Counted from the first letter of the stretch, positions 9,321-18,474 are shown. The stretch: 64,000 nucleotides of DNA from Rhodoferax sp. U2-2l (GCF_020594515.1 NZ_JAJCTH010000009.1:106386-170385); one strand, 5' to 3'. The notes: generated from the letters alone by a model not told the origin. Numbers and translations are program-made.

Positions 9321-9358
9321 AAAAAATAGCGGGCAGCCCTTTGTGCCAAAGGGCTGCC
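9321..9358 (-). terminator. Rho-independent terminator of the TRAP permease gene
   Basis: An 11-bp stem (GGCAGCCCTTT 9332-9342 with AAAGGGCTGCC 9348-9358) begins 10 nt after the permease stop and is followed on the minus strand by TATTTTTT. Confidence 0.85.
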
Positions 9359-9367
9359 GCCTGATTT

Positions 9368-11563
9368 TTATGTGCCACTGGCCAAGGGCGACTCGCGCCA
9401 ACTCTTGAGCTGGCGCAACACCACTGGCACCACCATCGCCACGCCGATCAAGGTCGCGGTCAGGCTGGGTGCCACCATCAGCAGCGCGGCGGCAATACAC
9501 AGCGCCTGCTCCCAGCGTTTCATCTCGACCAGGAAGAACTTGGAGAACGCCATGGCCAGGAAGGTGATGCCCAGCACACAGCCGATAAAGGTCACGCTGA
9601 AGTCATACCAGGTGAAGCCTTTGGCCACCAGGATCAGTGACGGCGAGAACACAAACACAAATGGCACCAGCGCCTTGGCAATGCCCAGTCGGAACGCGGT
9701 GTTGCCGGTCTTGAACGGGTCGCTGCCCGCCATACCCGCCGCCGCATAAGCCGCCAGCGCCACCGGCGGCGTGATGTCGGCCAGCACACCGTAATAAAAC
9801 ACAAAGAAGTGCGCCACCAGCGGCTCCACGCCCAGCTGCACCAGCGTGGGCGCGGCCACCGTCACCATGATGATGTAGTTGGCGGTGGTGGGAATCCCGG
9901 CGCCCATCAAAATACAGACACCCGCCGTCATCACCAGCGCGGCCAGCAGGGTGAGTGACTGGAAGGCGACCAGGTAGCTGGGGATGATGGTGGCCAAGCC
10001 TCCGGCAATGGCCTGCGCCGCGCCGGTGATGATGAAGCTGATCTTGAAGCCCACGCCAGTCAGCGTGACGACACCGATCACGATGCCCACCGTGGCTGCT
10101 GCCGCACCCACGGCCAGCGCGTATTTGGCACCGGTCTCAAAGGCTTCCACCAGCACGGACGGTTCAATCCGGCCGCGGATTTTGAGCACGCGCATCATCA
10201 CCCACGTCACCAACACGCTGCCTGCAAAGATGCTCAGCTTGACCATCTCGTCCAGGTTGGTGAAGGCAATGCCCATCAGCGCCAGGTGCAATACCACCAT
10301 CAGGCCCCAGTTTTTGGGTGTGTTGCCGCGCACCGAGGTGGTCAGGCCGACGATGGCACACGAGGTGATGCCAACAAACGCCGCCAGATACGGCGTGCGC
10401 CCGCTGACCAGGATGCTGATCAGCAAAAACAGCGGGATCAGGGTGGGCCAGCGCATCTTCAGGCTCTGGCGCAGCTTGGGCATTTCTTCCTCGGTCAGCC
10501 CGCGCAGGCCGTAGCGTTTGGCCTCAAAGTGCACCTGCATGAACACGCCAAAGAAGTGCATGAAGGCCGGCACGATGGCGGCGGTGATGATGGTCTGGTA
10601 AGGCAGGCCCAGGAATTCGATCATCAAAAACGCCGCGGCACCCAGCACCGGCGGCGTGATCTGACCGCCGGTGGAGGCGGCCGCTTCCACGGCCCCGGCA
10701 AATTCGCGCTTGTAACCGACGCGGATCATCGCCGGAATGGTGAGCGACCCGACCGTGACCGCATTGGCCACGGAGGAACCTGACAACATGCCAAACATGG
10801 CCGAGCCAAACACACTCACCTTGGCCGGGCCACCGGCGTAACGCCCGGCGACGCTCGACGCAATGTCCAGAAACAGTTGCCCCAGCCCGATGCGGGTGGC
10901 CATCACGCCAAACAGCACAAAGTGAAACACGTAGGTGGCCACCACCCCGACCGCCACGCCGTAGATGCCCTGGCTGGTGAGGTACTGGTGGTTGATGAAC
11001 TGGCTCCAGCTGGCCCCGGCGTGCTGCAACAGCCCTGGAAAATGCTGACCAAACAGCGAATAAGCGGTGAAACTCAGCGCAATCACCGGCAGCGGCCAGC
11101 CCATGCTGCGCCGCGTGGCCTCCAGCAGCGCCACAAATAACATGCTGCCAAACAGCACGTCATAGGTGTCCGGGTTGCCGATCCGAAACGCCAGGTCGTC
11201 AAAGGTGTAGGGGATGTACAGCACCGCAGCGGCCACGCATATGCCTAGCACCCAGTCGTACAGCGGAATGCCGCCCGGCGTGGCCAGGCGGTTATGCACC
11301 TGACGGTGTTCAGTGGCCTTGCTGGCGGAAAACACCAAAAAGATCAGCCCCAGCACAAACGCCAGGTGCACGCCGCGGTGCGTGGTTTCGCGCAGCAGGC
11401 CAAACCCGGCGGTGTAGTAGTGAAAACAGCTGAGCAGAATCAGCAGCCACTTGATCAACACCGTGGCGGGCGGCACCGAGGGGCGAAACCGCATCTCGGG
11501 ATCGAATTTTTCCTCCATGGCCAGGAGTTGCTTGTCATCGGGCAGGGTGGTGGCTTGGCTCAT
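9368..11563 (-). CDS. TRAP transporter fused permease, TAXI type, 731 aa
   Basis: The inner-membrane component (DctQ and DctM fused) of a sodium- or proton-driven secondary transporter that works with a periplasmic binding protein. The sequence is highly hydrophobic with many membrane segments, and the DctM core motifs are visible: GGPAKVSVFGSAMFGMLSGSSVANAVTVGSLTIPAM, AAASTGGQITPPVLGAAAFLM, and GAGIPTTANYIIMVTVAAPTL. Start ATG 11561-11563 (MSQATTLPDD); a TTG eight codons earlier is the alternative, and neither has a strong Shine-Dalgarno. The binding protein gene lies 84 nt upstream in the same orientation, with a hairpin between. The substrate is not predictable; some TAXI systems carry glutamate or other organic acids. 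Confidence 0.92.
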   Translation of the reverse strand: MSQATTLPDDKQLLAMEEKFDPEMRFRPSVPPATVLIKWLLILLSCFHYYTAGFGLLRETTHRGVHLAFVLGLIFLVFSASKATEHRQVHNRLATPGGIPLYDWVLGICVAAAVLYIPYTFDDLAFRIGNPDTYDVLFGSMLFVALLEATRRSMGWPLPVIALSFTAYSLFGQHFPGLLQHAGASWSQFINHQYLTSQGIYGVAVGVVATYVFHFVLFGVMATRIGLGQLFLDIASSVAGRYAGGPAKVSVFGSAMFGMLSGSSVANAVTVGSLTIPAMIRVGYKREFAGAVEAAASTGGQITPPVLGAAAFLMIEFLGLPYQTIITAAIVPAFMHFFGVFMQVHFEAKRYGLRGLTEEEMPKLRQSLKMRWPTLIPLFLLISILVSGRTPYLAAFVGITSCAIVGLTTSVRGNTPKNWGLMVVLHLALMGIAFTNLDEMVKLSIFAGSVLVTWVMMRVLKIRGRIEPSVLVEAFETGAKYALAVGAAAATVGIVIGVVTLTGVGFKISFIITGAAQAIAGGLATIIPSYLVAFQSLTLLAALVMTAGVCILMGAGIPTTANYIIMVTVAAPTLVQLGVEPLVAHFFVFYYGVLADITPPVALAAYAAAGMAGSDPFKTGNTAFRLGIAKALVPFVFVFSPSLILVAKGFTWYDFSVTFIGCVLGITFLAMAFSKFFLVEMKRWEQALCIAAALLMVAPSLTATLIGVAMVVPVVLRQLKSWRESPLASGT

Positions 11564-11596
11564 GCTTGTTTTTCTGGTGGCTTCCAAAACGACAAC

Positions 11597-11618
11597 GGGC
11601 GGAAAACCTGTTCCGCCC
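11597..11618 (-). other. Intercistronic hairpin between TRAP binding-protein and permease genes
   Basis: A perfect 8-bp stem (GGGCGGAA 11597-11604 with TTCCGCCC 11611-11618) with a 6-nt loop and no long T-tract. Such hairpins often set unequal expression of an abundant binding protein and its permease; this role is inference. Confidence 0.5.
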
Positions 11619-11647
11619 GCCCTGGTTCAATCCGTGTTGGCTGAAAA

Positions 11648-12601
11648 TTATTTCAGCACACCGGCTTCTTTGTAGAACTTCTCGGCACCCGGGTGGTACG
11701 GAATGCCCACGCCTTGCACAGCGTTTTGCAGCGTGATGTATTTGCCCTTGGCATGGCCAGCGGCCAGGGTTTTCTGGGCAGCCTCAGAGTACAGCGCCTT
11801 GGTGATCTGGTACACGGTTTCGGTGTCCACCTTGTCGCTGGTCACCAGTTGGGCACCCAGCGCCAGGGTTTTCACGGCGGGCACACCCTTGTAGGTGTCG
11901 GCCGGGATCGAATCCACCGCAAAGAAGCTGCTAGATTTGCGCAGGCTCTCCGCTTGTGGGCCGTCAATCGGCAGCAACTCGATACCGCCACCGGCGGTGG
12001 CCAACTCGGCAATCGCGCCGGCCGGGGCGCCACCGGTGAAGAAGAAGGCGTCGAGCGCGCCGTCTTTCATCTTGTCGCCAGCCTGATTGGGCTTGATGTA
12101 CTCGGGCTTGATATCAGACTCTTTGATGCCGTAGGCCGCCAGCACCAGGCGGGCGTTGATCAGCGTGCCGGAGCCGGGTTCGTCCAGCGCCACACGTTTG
12201 CCTTTCAGGTCGGCAATGCTCTTGAGGCCGGCGCCTTTTTTCACCACCACGTGGATGCTCTCGGGGTACAGGTTGGCAATCATGCGCAGACCGGTGATCT
12301 TGGGCTTGCCTTCAAAAATGCCGGTGCCGGTTTGCGCCCAGGTGGCCACGTCCGACTGGCTGAAACCTGCTTCCATGGCGCCACCGGCCACACCCGTCAC
12401 ATTCGCCAGCGAGCCGTTGCTGGCTTGCGCGGTGGCGATGATCTTGCCGGGCTGCGACACCGCGTTGGCGATCATGCCGCCCACGGGGTAATAGGTGCCA
12501 GCGGTGCCGCCAGTGCCGATGCGGAAAAACTGTTGCGCGCTGGCGGTGCCAACGAGCGCGGCAGAGGCCACAACGGCGGCTGCAAGGAATTTCAGTTTCA
12601 T
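11648..12601 (-). CDS. TAXI-family TRAP transporter solute-binding protein, 317 aa
   Basis: The periplasmic substrate-capture subunit for the adjacent permease. A Sec signal peptide spans residues 1-22 (ending TASA, then QQ). The mature start FRIGTGGTAGTYYPVGGMIANAVSQ is the hallmark of TAXI proteins, and FTGGAPAGAIAELA is also typical. A GGAG Shine-Dalgarno lies about 8 nt before the ATG. It is the first gene of a two-gene unit ending at the terminator 9321-9358. The substrate cannot be read from the sequence. Confidence 0.93.
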   Translation of the reverse strand: MKLKFLAAAVVASAALVGTASAQQFFRIGTGGTAGTYYPVGGMIANAVSQPGKIIATAQASNGSLANVTGVAGGAMEAGFSQSDVATWAQTGTGIFEGKPKITGLRMIANLYPESIHVVVKKGAGLKSIADLKGKRVALDEPGSGTLINARLVLAAYGIKESDIKPEYIKPNQAGDKMKDGALDAFFFTGGAPAGAIAELATAGGGIELLPIDGPQAESLRKSSSFFAVDSIPADTYKGVPAVKTLALGAQLVTSDKVDTETVYQITKALYSEAAQKTLAAGHAKGKYITLQNAVQGVGIPYHPGAEKFYKEAGVLK

Positions 12602-12728
12602 GGGTCGCTCCAGAGGATTGAAAAAAGTGACAGGAAAGGGCTGTCGGGACGAAAGTGGCAGTTTACCCTTGCGCGGGGGGCTCTTTGATTGCGGAAAACA
12701 CGGGTGGTGGCGTGTTTTTTTTCAGCGC

Positions 12729-13628
12729 TCAGGTGGGCGCAACCGCCTGTGCCAGCGCCTTGGCCTGCTGGTAACCTGCGTAGAGCTTGGCATACACCGG
12801 ACCGGGCAGGCCATTGCCCACGGGCTGACCGTCCAGCAAGGTCACGGGCAGCACCTCCTTGGTGGCCGACGACAACAGCAATTCATCTGCGGCCAGCACC
12901 TCGGCGCGGCTGATGCGCCGCAGCTCAAACGGAATGCCTTGGGCCTGGCAGATGTCTTCGATCAGGCCATAACGGATGCCTTCGAGCACCAGGTTGTCCT
13001 TGGGCGTGCCCAGAACCCGGCCGTTTTTCACCACCCAGACATTGCAGGCGGCGGCTTCGCTCAAAAAACCGTCGCGGAACATGATGGTTTCGATGGCGCC
13101 CACGTCAAAGCTGATCTGGCGCGCAAACACCGCACCCAGCAGGCTGGTGGCCTTGATGTGCGCCTTTTCCCAGCGGAAGTCGTCGGCGGTGACACAGGCC
13201 ACGCCTTGGTCGCGTTGCGCTGCGCTGGGCGGCTTCATGCCGTTGGTCAACACAAACACGGTAGGGGTGAGGCCCTCGGGCATCACATGGTCGCGCATGG
13301 CCACGCCACGGCTGATCTGGATGTAGATCAGTTGATCGCCACTGGGCTCGCCAGATCCTGCGTAAGCGTCGTAGTCAGTGATCAATCTGGCGGCTATGTC
13401 AGCCCATTGGGCGCGTGTGAAGGGGTTGTGGATGCGCAGCTCTTTCAGGCTGCGCTCCAGCCGGGCCATGTGCTGCTCAAAGCGGAACAACTTCCCGGCG
13501 TACACCGGCACCACCTCGTACACGCCGTCGCCAAAGATGAAGCCGCGGTCCATCACGCTGATCTTGGCGTTGGGCAGGGTGGTGAATTCACCGTTGAGGT
13601 AACAGGGCAAGGCAGGTAGGGTGTTCAT
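12729..13628 (-). CDS. D-amino-acid aminotransferase, class IV PLP enzyme, 299 aa
   Basis: Interconverts D-alanine or similar D-amino acids with 2-oxo acids, feeding cell-wall precursors. Class IV fold features: N-terminal YLNGEFTTLPNAKISVMDRGFIFGDGVYEVVPVY, the PLP lysine K159 (in FRWEKAHIKATSLL), the glutamate E191 (in FLSEAAACNVWVV) and the late LLSSATKEVLPVTLLDG. The Dat-like sequence and the KATSLL context favour D-amino-acid over branched-chain aminotransferase. In many betaproteobacteria this gene sits next to ybeD-lipB-lipA; here it is about 10 kb away from them, downstream of an EamA transporter gene (35-nt gap, likely co-transcribed). Confidence 0.85.
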   Translation of the reverse strand: MNTLPALPCYLNGEFTTLPNAKISVMDRGFIFGDGVYEVVPVYAGKLFRFEQHMARLERSLKELRIHNPFTRAQWADIAARLITDYDAYAGSGEPSGDQLIYIQISRGVAMRDHVMPEGLTPTVFVLTNGMKPPSAAQRDQGVACVTADDFRWEKAHIKATSLLGAVFARQISFDVGAIETIMFRDGFLSEAAACNVWVVKNGRVLGTPKDNLVLEGIRYGLIEDICQAQGIPFELRRISRAEVLAADELLLSSATKEVLPVTLLDGQPVGNGLPGPVYAKLYAGYQQAKALAQAVAPT

Positions 13629-13663
13629 AAGCAGGTCGGGTCAGGTTGCAATGGGCTGGCAGT

Positions 13664-14599
13664 TTACGCCCCGGCACGTGCTTGATCGGGCCGCCGTGGT
13701 CCACCGCGCAAACTCACCAGCATCACACCTGCCAGCACCAACAGCGCGCCCATCACAAAACTGGGCTCCAGCGGCTCACCCAGCAGCCACACACCAAACC
13801 CCATGCCAAACAGCGGTGTCAAAAAGGAAAACACCCCCAGCCGTGAAGCCAGGTAATGCCGCAGCAACCAGAACCAGGCCAAAAAGCTGGCAAACGACAC
13901 GATCACCGACTGAAACACCAGGCTGGCCCAGACCATGGGTGTGAAGTGGATACCGGTTTGCCCCAAAGCCAGCGCGGCCAGCATCAGCAGCACAAACGCG
14001 CCAACCAGTTGGTAGAGCAAGGTTTGTGAAGCCGACGCGCTGGCCAGGCGCGAGCAGCGCACGACCACCGTGGTGGCGGCCCATGCCATGCCTGCCAGCA
14101 ACGCCAGCGCGTCGCCCCACAGCGCATCCGTTGTCGGTCCGGTCCCGCTGGCGGCTTGCTGGCGGCCAAAAAAGGTCAGCACGATGCCCGCAAAAGCCAG
14201 GCCAATACCCAGCCACTGCACCCCGTTGAGCCGCTCGGCGGGCAGTTTTACGTGCAGGCCCAACGCCGCAAAAATGGGTGCGGTGTACAAAAACACCACC
14301 GCATGCGACGCTGAGGTGTGGCGCAGCCCTTCACCCACCAGCAAAAATTCCAGCGCAAACAAACCACCCACCCACAGGCCCGCGGGCAAGGTGCCGTCGG
14401 TGATGGACATGCGTTCCTTGCGCCACCCCATGAACAGCCCCACCAGCAGCGCCGCCACCCCGGAGCGCAGACCAATCTGCATGATGGGCGCAATGTTGTG
14501 GGCGGTGGCTTTCAGCACCACTTGCTGCACGCCCCACAGCAGGCACAACAGCAGCATCAGGGAAGAGGCGCGCGCATCCAGCGCTTGGCGGGTGGTCAT
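13664..14599 (-). CDS. DMT-superfamily EamA-type transporter, 311 aa
   Basis: A predicted ten-helix inner-membrane exporter of metabolites or amino acids (RhaT/EamA family) with two homologous five-helix halves. The first helix region is LMLLLCLLWGVQQVVLK, typical of the family, and the second EamA repeat ends with FVMGALLVLAGVMLVS. Start ATG 14597-14599 (MTTRQALDARASS); the frame extends to 14713 but without membrane-protein character. It is the first gene of a probable unit with the D-amino-acid aminotransferase downstream. The substrate is unknown. Confidence 0.85.
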   Translation of the reverse strand: MTTRQALDARASSLMLLLCLLWGVQQVVLKATAHNIAPIMQIGLRSGVAALLVGLFMGWRKERMSITDGTLPAGLWVGGLFALEFLLVGEGLRHTSASHAVVFLYTAPIFAALGLHVKLPAERLNGVQWLGIGLAFAGIVLTFFGRQQAASGTGPTTDALWGDALALLAGMAWAATTVVVRCSRLASASASQTLLYQLVGAFVLLMLAALALGQTGIHFTPMVWASLVFQSVIVSFASFLAWFWLLRHYLASRLGVFSFLTPLFGMGFGVWLLGEPLEPSFVMGALLVLAGVMLVSLRGGPRRPDQARAGA

Positions 14600-14782
14600 C
14601 GGGCAGGTCCGGGTTGCAGGGTCAAGGGGGTCGATGATAGGGACAGGTCGGCGTGGCTTGCTCAATTGTTGGAATGTGTTTTTAAACCCTGGTGGCGAAA
14701 CATCTGGAAACACCCGGACATCAAACCACCAAACGGCTCTGGGATGATGACCACCTTCACAACACTAAAAAGAGGTCTCAGC

Positions 14783-15001
14783 ATGAAAGCTTCCGTCAAA
14801 TCCGTGACAAGCGTCGTTGGCTTGTCGGTTTTACTCGCGCTGGGTGGCTGTGCCAACCTGTCGCACCGTGACCGCAACGTGATTTCTGGCGCAGGCATTG
14901 GCGCTGTGGCGGGTGCGGTGCTCACCGGTGGCAGTTCTGTTGGCACGGTGGGTGGTGCCGCAGTGGGTGGTGTGATTGGCAACCAGATCGGTCGCCGGTA
15001 A
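14783..15001 (+). CDS. Small glycine-zipper lipoprotein, 72 aa
   Basis: A short envelope lipoprotein. A signal peptide with lipobox L-G-G-C (Cys23) is followed by a glycine-zipper 2TM-like stretch (GAGIGAVAGAVLTGG, then GGAAVGGVIGNQIGRR) as in SlyB/17-kDa antigen relatives and osmotically induced OsmB. It is about half the length of SlyB, closer to OsmB. An AGAGG Shine-Dalgarno lies 8 nt before the ATG. It is divergent from the EamA gene. A role in outer-membrane integrity is family knowledge, not proven here. Confidence 0.8.
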   Translation: MKASVKSVTSVVGLSVLLALGGCANLSHRDRNVISGAGIGAVAGAVLTGGSSVGTVGGAAVGGVIGNQIGRR

Positions 15002-15126
15002 GCCCATCGTCGCGCTCCGGGGCATGGTGGCCGCACGGGCCACTGCCGCTGGCAGCCCACTTCGGGGTTAGTATGCGGCGTCCAAATGCCCGGCTCCCGG
15101 GTGTTGCCACCCCTTGATCGCCACCC

Positions 15127-15600
15127 GTGACTGACTTACCCGACAAAATCCAAGAACCCCGCCTGTGGCGCCACGACGGCTGGACCGCTCAGGTCATCAA
15201 GAATGAAGATGACGACGGCTGGGCCGTGGCCATGACGCCCGACGGCGCGGCCGAGCCCGCGTTGATCGGCCCGTGGACCATGGGCCGCGACAAAAAGAAC
15301 CCGAAGCCGCTGGACGGCAACGCCTTCAGCACCCTGCTCAAAACCGCCCGTGAATTTGTGCGTCGCAGCGAGCAGCAGTTGCACGCCACGCTGCACCAAA
15401 GCATCACGGTGACGCACGGCGTCGAACGTGTCACCGTGCGCCTGGACATCACGCCCGATGACGACCACCCCTGGGCTGTGTTGAGCGCCACGGACGACGG
15501 TGACGAACTGCTGGCGCAAGTGCGCGTAGCACCCGCTTTCAAGCTCAACCGAGCCAGCGCGCTGAGGTGGGTGGAAGCTGGGTTTGCCAGACCAGCGTAG
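15127..15600 (+). CDS. Conserved hypothetical protein, 157 aa
   Basis: Not recognised. A soluble, acidic protein with no signal peptide or membrane segment. The N-terminus (DGWTAQVIKNEDDDGWAVAMTPDG) and C-terminus (VRVAPAFKLNRASALRWVEAGF) look like folded alpha/beta sequence, and the codon use fits its neighbours. Start GTG 15127 gives the first sensible residue; no better ATG is available before the conserved-looking region. It stands alone, with a degraded P-type ATPase fragment on the other strand just downstream. Confidence 0.6.
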   Translation: MTDLPDKIQEPRLWRHDGWTAQVIKNEDDDGWAVAMTPDGAAEPALIGPWTMGRDKKNPKPLDGNAFSTLLKTAREFVRRSEQQLHATLHQSITVTHGVERVTVRLDITPDDDHPWAVLSATDDGDELLAQVRVAPAFKLNRASALRWVEAGFARPA

Positions 15601-15654
15601 TGGCGCGGCGTGCGCTGCGCTCGCCATCCCCGCCATGACCGCTGGGCATGCCCC

Positions 15655-15815
15655 AGCCGCGCATCAAACTTCTTCTTGACCACGTCCACCGCGGTAGCCA
15701 CCGCGCTGCCCGCATCGGCCGCGTGCAGCGCATCGTTGATGCCGTCACCCATGCAGCCCACCACGTGGCTGGTTGTCTGCAGCGCCAATGTGGTGGTTTT
15801 TGGGCGGGCATCAAG
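15655..15815 (-). pseudogene. Remnant of a P-type (MgtA-like) cation ATPase
   Basis: On the minus strand one frame reads [14 protein letters not shown] followed by LHAADAGSAVATAVDVVKKK. This matches the hinge motif and following helix of P-type ATPases of the Mg2+-transporting class (pattern [32 protein letters not shown]). The APAL portion is shortened and the catalytic phosphorylation site is absent nearby. The frame downstream (ARLGHAQRSWRGW) is not ATPase-like. It is a short decayed fragment, not a gene. Confidence 0.65.
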
Positions 15816-15962
15816 GGCATGGCACCGCCCTGCTGTCTGTCGTTCAGCAGGGCCGTTGTTGTGTCAGGCCGGGCGCTATTTCCTGACATGAAAAAGTGCT
15901 AGCTTTGGCGGGCTTGATTGCCATCCTTTTGATTCAGCGCAAATCCGTACAGTACCAAGTGG

Positions 15963-16005
15963 TTGACTTGTATCAAGATAATGTTATCGGGATAATAGTT
16001 AATTA
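15963..16005 (+). promoter_or_regulatory. FNR/Anr-type box and -10 element upstream of pckG
   Basis: TTGAC-TTGT-ATCAA (15963-15976) differs from the FNR/CRP-family anaerobox TTGAT-N4-ATCAA at one position. A TAATTA -10-like hexamer (16000-16005) would place the start near 16011, exactly 41.5 bp from the box centre, which is the class II activator position. This predicts oxygen-limited activation of PEP carboxykinase. Confidence 0.6.
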
Positions 16006-16101
16006 TTCATTACCGTCATCAATCGTCCGTGACCTGAAGCCGAACCAGGGTTTGTGCGCCAGGACCACCGTCAAAGTTTTTTAACTGCAAGGAGTCGTTC
16101 A

Positions 16102-17949
16102 ATGAGTGGCAAGCCCGTCGGTTACCCGGCAAATGTGAGCAACGAGAAACTTCTGACTTGGGTCAGTGAGATGGCCGAACTGTGCAAACCTGACCGCGTG
16201 GTGTGGTGTGATGGTTCGCAAGAGGAGTACGACCGTTTGTGTGAGGAGATGGTGGCCGCAGGCACCTTCATCCGTCTCAATCCCGACAAACGCCCCAACA
16301 GCTTCCTCGCCCGCACCCATCCCTCGGATGTGGCCCGTGTCGAAGAGCGCACCTTCATCTGCTCCGCCACCAAAGACGAAGCTGGCCCCACCAACAACTG
16401 GGCTGACCCGGCTGAGATGCGTGCGACGCTGAAGAATGTCTTCACCAACTGCATGACCGGGCGCACCATGTATGTGATCCCGTTCAGCATGGGGCCGCTG
16501 GGCTCGCCGATTGCCAAGATTGGCGTGCAAATCAGCGACAGCGCCTATGTGGTGGCCAATATGCGCATCATGACGCGTATGGGCGCCCAGGTGTTGGACG
16601 TGCTGGGCAACGGCGCCTTCATCCCGTGTATGCACTCGGTCGGCGCACCGCTGGCTCCGGGTCAAAAAGACTCGACCTGGCCGTGTGAGCCCGATATCGC
16701 CAAAAAGTACATTGCCCATTTCCCCGACACCACCGAGATCTGGTCGTATGGCTCGGGTTACGGTGGCAACGCGCTGCTGGGCAAAAAATGCCTGGCCCTG
16801 CGTATTGCCTCGGCCATCGCCCGCAAGGAAGGCTGGCTGGCCGAGCACATGCTGATCTCAGGCCTGGAGTCCCCTGAAGGCAAAAAAACCTATATCGCCG
16901 CGGCGTTCCCCAGCGCGTGTGGCAAGACCAACCTGGCCATGCTGCGCCCACCCAAGGGCATGGAAGGATGGAAGGTCACCACCGTGGGTGACGACATCGC
17001 CTGGATCAAAAAAGGCCCTGACGGCACCCTGCGCGCCATCAACCCTGAGGCCGGTTTCTTTGGCGTGGCCCCGGGCACCAACTACTCGTCCAACGCCAAC
17101 GCCATGTTGACCATGACGAAGAACTCGATCTTCTCCAACGTGGCACTGACCGACGACGGTGATGTGTGGTGGGAAGGCATGGACGGCGAGCCACCGACCC
17201 ATTGCATCGACTGGCAAGGCAAAGACTGGACCCCTGGCTGTGGCCGCCCGGCGGCGCATGCCAACTCACGCTTCACCGCGCCTGCCAGCCAATGCCCCTC
17301 GATTGACCCCGACTGGGAAAACCCCGCCGGGGTGCCCGTGGCCGCCTTCATCTTTGGTGGCCGTGCCAGCAAGGAAATGCCGCTGGTGTTCCAGTCCTTC
17401 AACTGGGCGCACGGCGTTTACCTGGCCGCCACCATGGGCTCGGAAGCCACGGCGGCCGCCATTGGTGTGGTGGCCACGCGGCGTGACCCGATGGCCATGC
17501 TGCCGTTCTGTGGCTACAACATGGCCGACTACTTCACCCATTGGCTCAATGTGGGGCGCAACGTCAGCAACCCACCACGCATCTTCCGAGTCAACTGGTT
17601 CCGCAAGGATGATGCCGGCAAGTTCATCTGGCCTGGTTTTGGTGACAACCTGCGGGTGCTGAAGTGGATTGCCGGGCGCGTGCATGGTCAAGGCAGTGCC
17701 GTGGAAAGCCCGATTGGCTGGATGCCGCGCTTTGAAGACATCGACTGGACCGGCCTGGACTTCCCCCAGGACAAGTTCTACGACCTGATGGCTGTGGGCC
17801 GCGAAGCTGGTACTGCCGAAGCGCACGCCCACGAGGAACTGTTCGACCGCTTCCGCGACCGTCTGCCCAAAGAGTTCACTTTTGAGCGCGAGTTGCTGCG
17901 CTCGCGTTTGTGGCGCTCGCCCGACCGTTGGGAACTGGCGCACGAGTAA
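16102..17949 (+). CDS. pckG: Phosphoenolpyruvate carboxykinase (GTP), 615 aa
   Basis: Converts oxaloacetate plus GTP to PEP, CO2 and GDP; the entry step of gluconeogenesis, or the reverse anaplerotic direction. The GTP-type family is clear from [13 protein letters not shown] (active-site Cys273 and P-loop Lys275), [31 protein letters not shown] and the C-terminal half FRVNWFRKD. Length is normal. Start ATG 16102 has AAGGAG 9 nt upstream; the earlier GTG frame at 16054 is not needed. It is transcribed alone, from an FNR-type promoter to the terminator at 17998. Confidence 0.97.
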   Translation: MSGKPVGYPANVSNEKLLTWVSEMAELCKPDRVVWCDGSQEEYDRLCEEMVAAGTFIRLNPDKRPNSFLARTHPSDVARVEERTFICSATKDEAGPTNNWADPAEMRATLKNVFTNCMTGRTMYVIPFSMGPLGSPIAKIGVQISDSAYVVANMRIMTRMGAQVLDVLGNGAFIPCMHSVGAPLAPGQKDSTWPCEPDIAKKYIAHFPDTTEIWSYGSGYGGNALLGKKCLALRIASAIARKEGWLAEHMLISGLESPEGKKTYIAAAFPSACGKTNLAMLRPPKGMEGWKVTTVGDDIAWIKKGPDGTLRAINPEAGFFGVAPGTNYSSNANAMLTMTKNSIFSNVALTDDGDVWWEGMDGEPPTHCIDWQGKDWTPGCGRPAAHANSRFTAPASQCPSIDPDWENPAGVPVAAFIFGGRASKEMPLVFQSFNWAHGVYLAATMGSEATAAAIGVVATRRDPMAMLPFCGYNMADYFTHWLNVGRNVSNPPRIFRVNWFRKDDAGKFIWPGFGDNLRVLKWIAGRVHGQGSAVESPIGWMPRFEDIDWTGLDFPQDKFYDLMAVGREAGTAEAHAHEELFDRFRDRLPKEFTFERELLRSRLWRSPDRWELAHE

Positions 17950-17997
17950 GTGTTGATTGACCCCCGGGCGTACTGCGGGGGGTGCATTTGAAGAATC

Positions 17998-18026
17998 CGG
18001 CGAGTTTTTGACTCGCCGTTTTTTTT
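17998..18026 (+). terminator. Rho-independent terminator of pckG
   Basis: A perfect 8-bp stem (CGGCGAGT 17998-18005 with ACTCGCCG 18011-18018), 5-nt loop and eight T, 48 nt after the pckG stop. Confidence 0.92.
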
Positions 18027-18112
18027 GGGCTGACATGTCAGGCAGGGATGCAGACGGTCAAACGCATGCCTTTGCTCGGTCAGGTGGCGTTGTGGGGATC
18101 TGGGTACGCCAG

Positions 18113-18210
18113 GACTCAGGACGACGCGGCACTCAGCTCCGCGGCTGTCCCCCGGCCCTGCGGGCCTCCTCCTTGATGCCGCTACGCTGAATGCCACGCC
18201 GTCCTGAGTC
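18113..18210 (-). repeat. Structured hairpin element, copy A
   Basis: Read on the minus strand: a 25-bp outer stem (18210-18186 with 18137-18113; 22 Watson-Crick pairs and three G-U pairs) encloses AGCGGC-ATCAAGGAGGAG, a small GCCC-GCA-GGGC hairpin, then CGGGGGACA-GCCGCGG, in which GCGGC pairs with GCCGC. The central strings are nearly identical to copy B at 18267-18367, while the outer stem is a different sequence that still pairs. It lies between the convergent pckG and SNF2 genes. Confidence 0.7.
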
Positions 18211-18266
18211 AGCCAACATGGTGCGACGATTGAGGAATTCATACCGGGCCCGCCCACACCGCTGGC

Positions 18267-18367
18267 GACCGATGAGAGTGGGGTGAATGGTGCAGCGGCA
18301 TCAAGGAGGAGCCCACGCCAGTGGGCGGGGGACAGCCGCGGAAGCATTCGCCCCGCTTTCATCGGTC
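18267..18367 (+). repeat. Structured hairpin element, copy B
   Basis: Plus-strand partner of copy A, divergent from it by 56 nt. Outer stem of 23 bp (18267-18289 with 18345-18367; 20 Watson-Crick and three G-U pairs), middle stem GCGGC 18295-18299 with GCCGC 18335-18339, inner stem CCCAC 18312-18316 with GTGGG 18321-18325. Internal-loop sequences ATCAAGGAGGAG and CGGGGGACA are shared with copy A. No protein-coding sense was found in it. Confidence 0.7.
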
Positions 18368-18474
18368 ATCACCCAGAGAGGTAGACGACGTCCAGGCAAC
18401 AGCGCCTCGGTGACACGTCGAATTGCCGCGGCTTTTATCTGGAAGTCTGTCAGCGGCCAACTGAAATTGCGTCT

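Noticed and set aside
15189..15788. 199-codon minus-strand frame as a real gene
   Set aside because: Only its first ~45 codons resemble a P-type ATPase; the rest is antisense to the hypothetical gene at 15127-15600.
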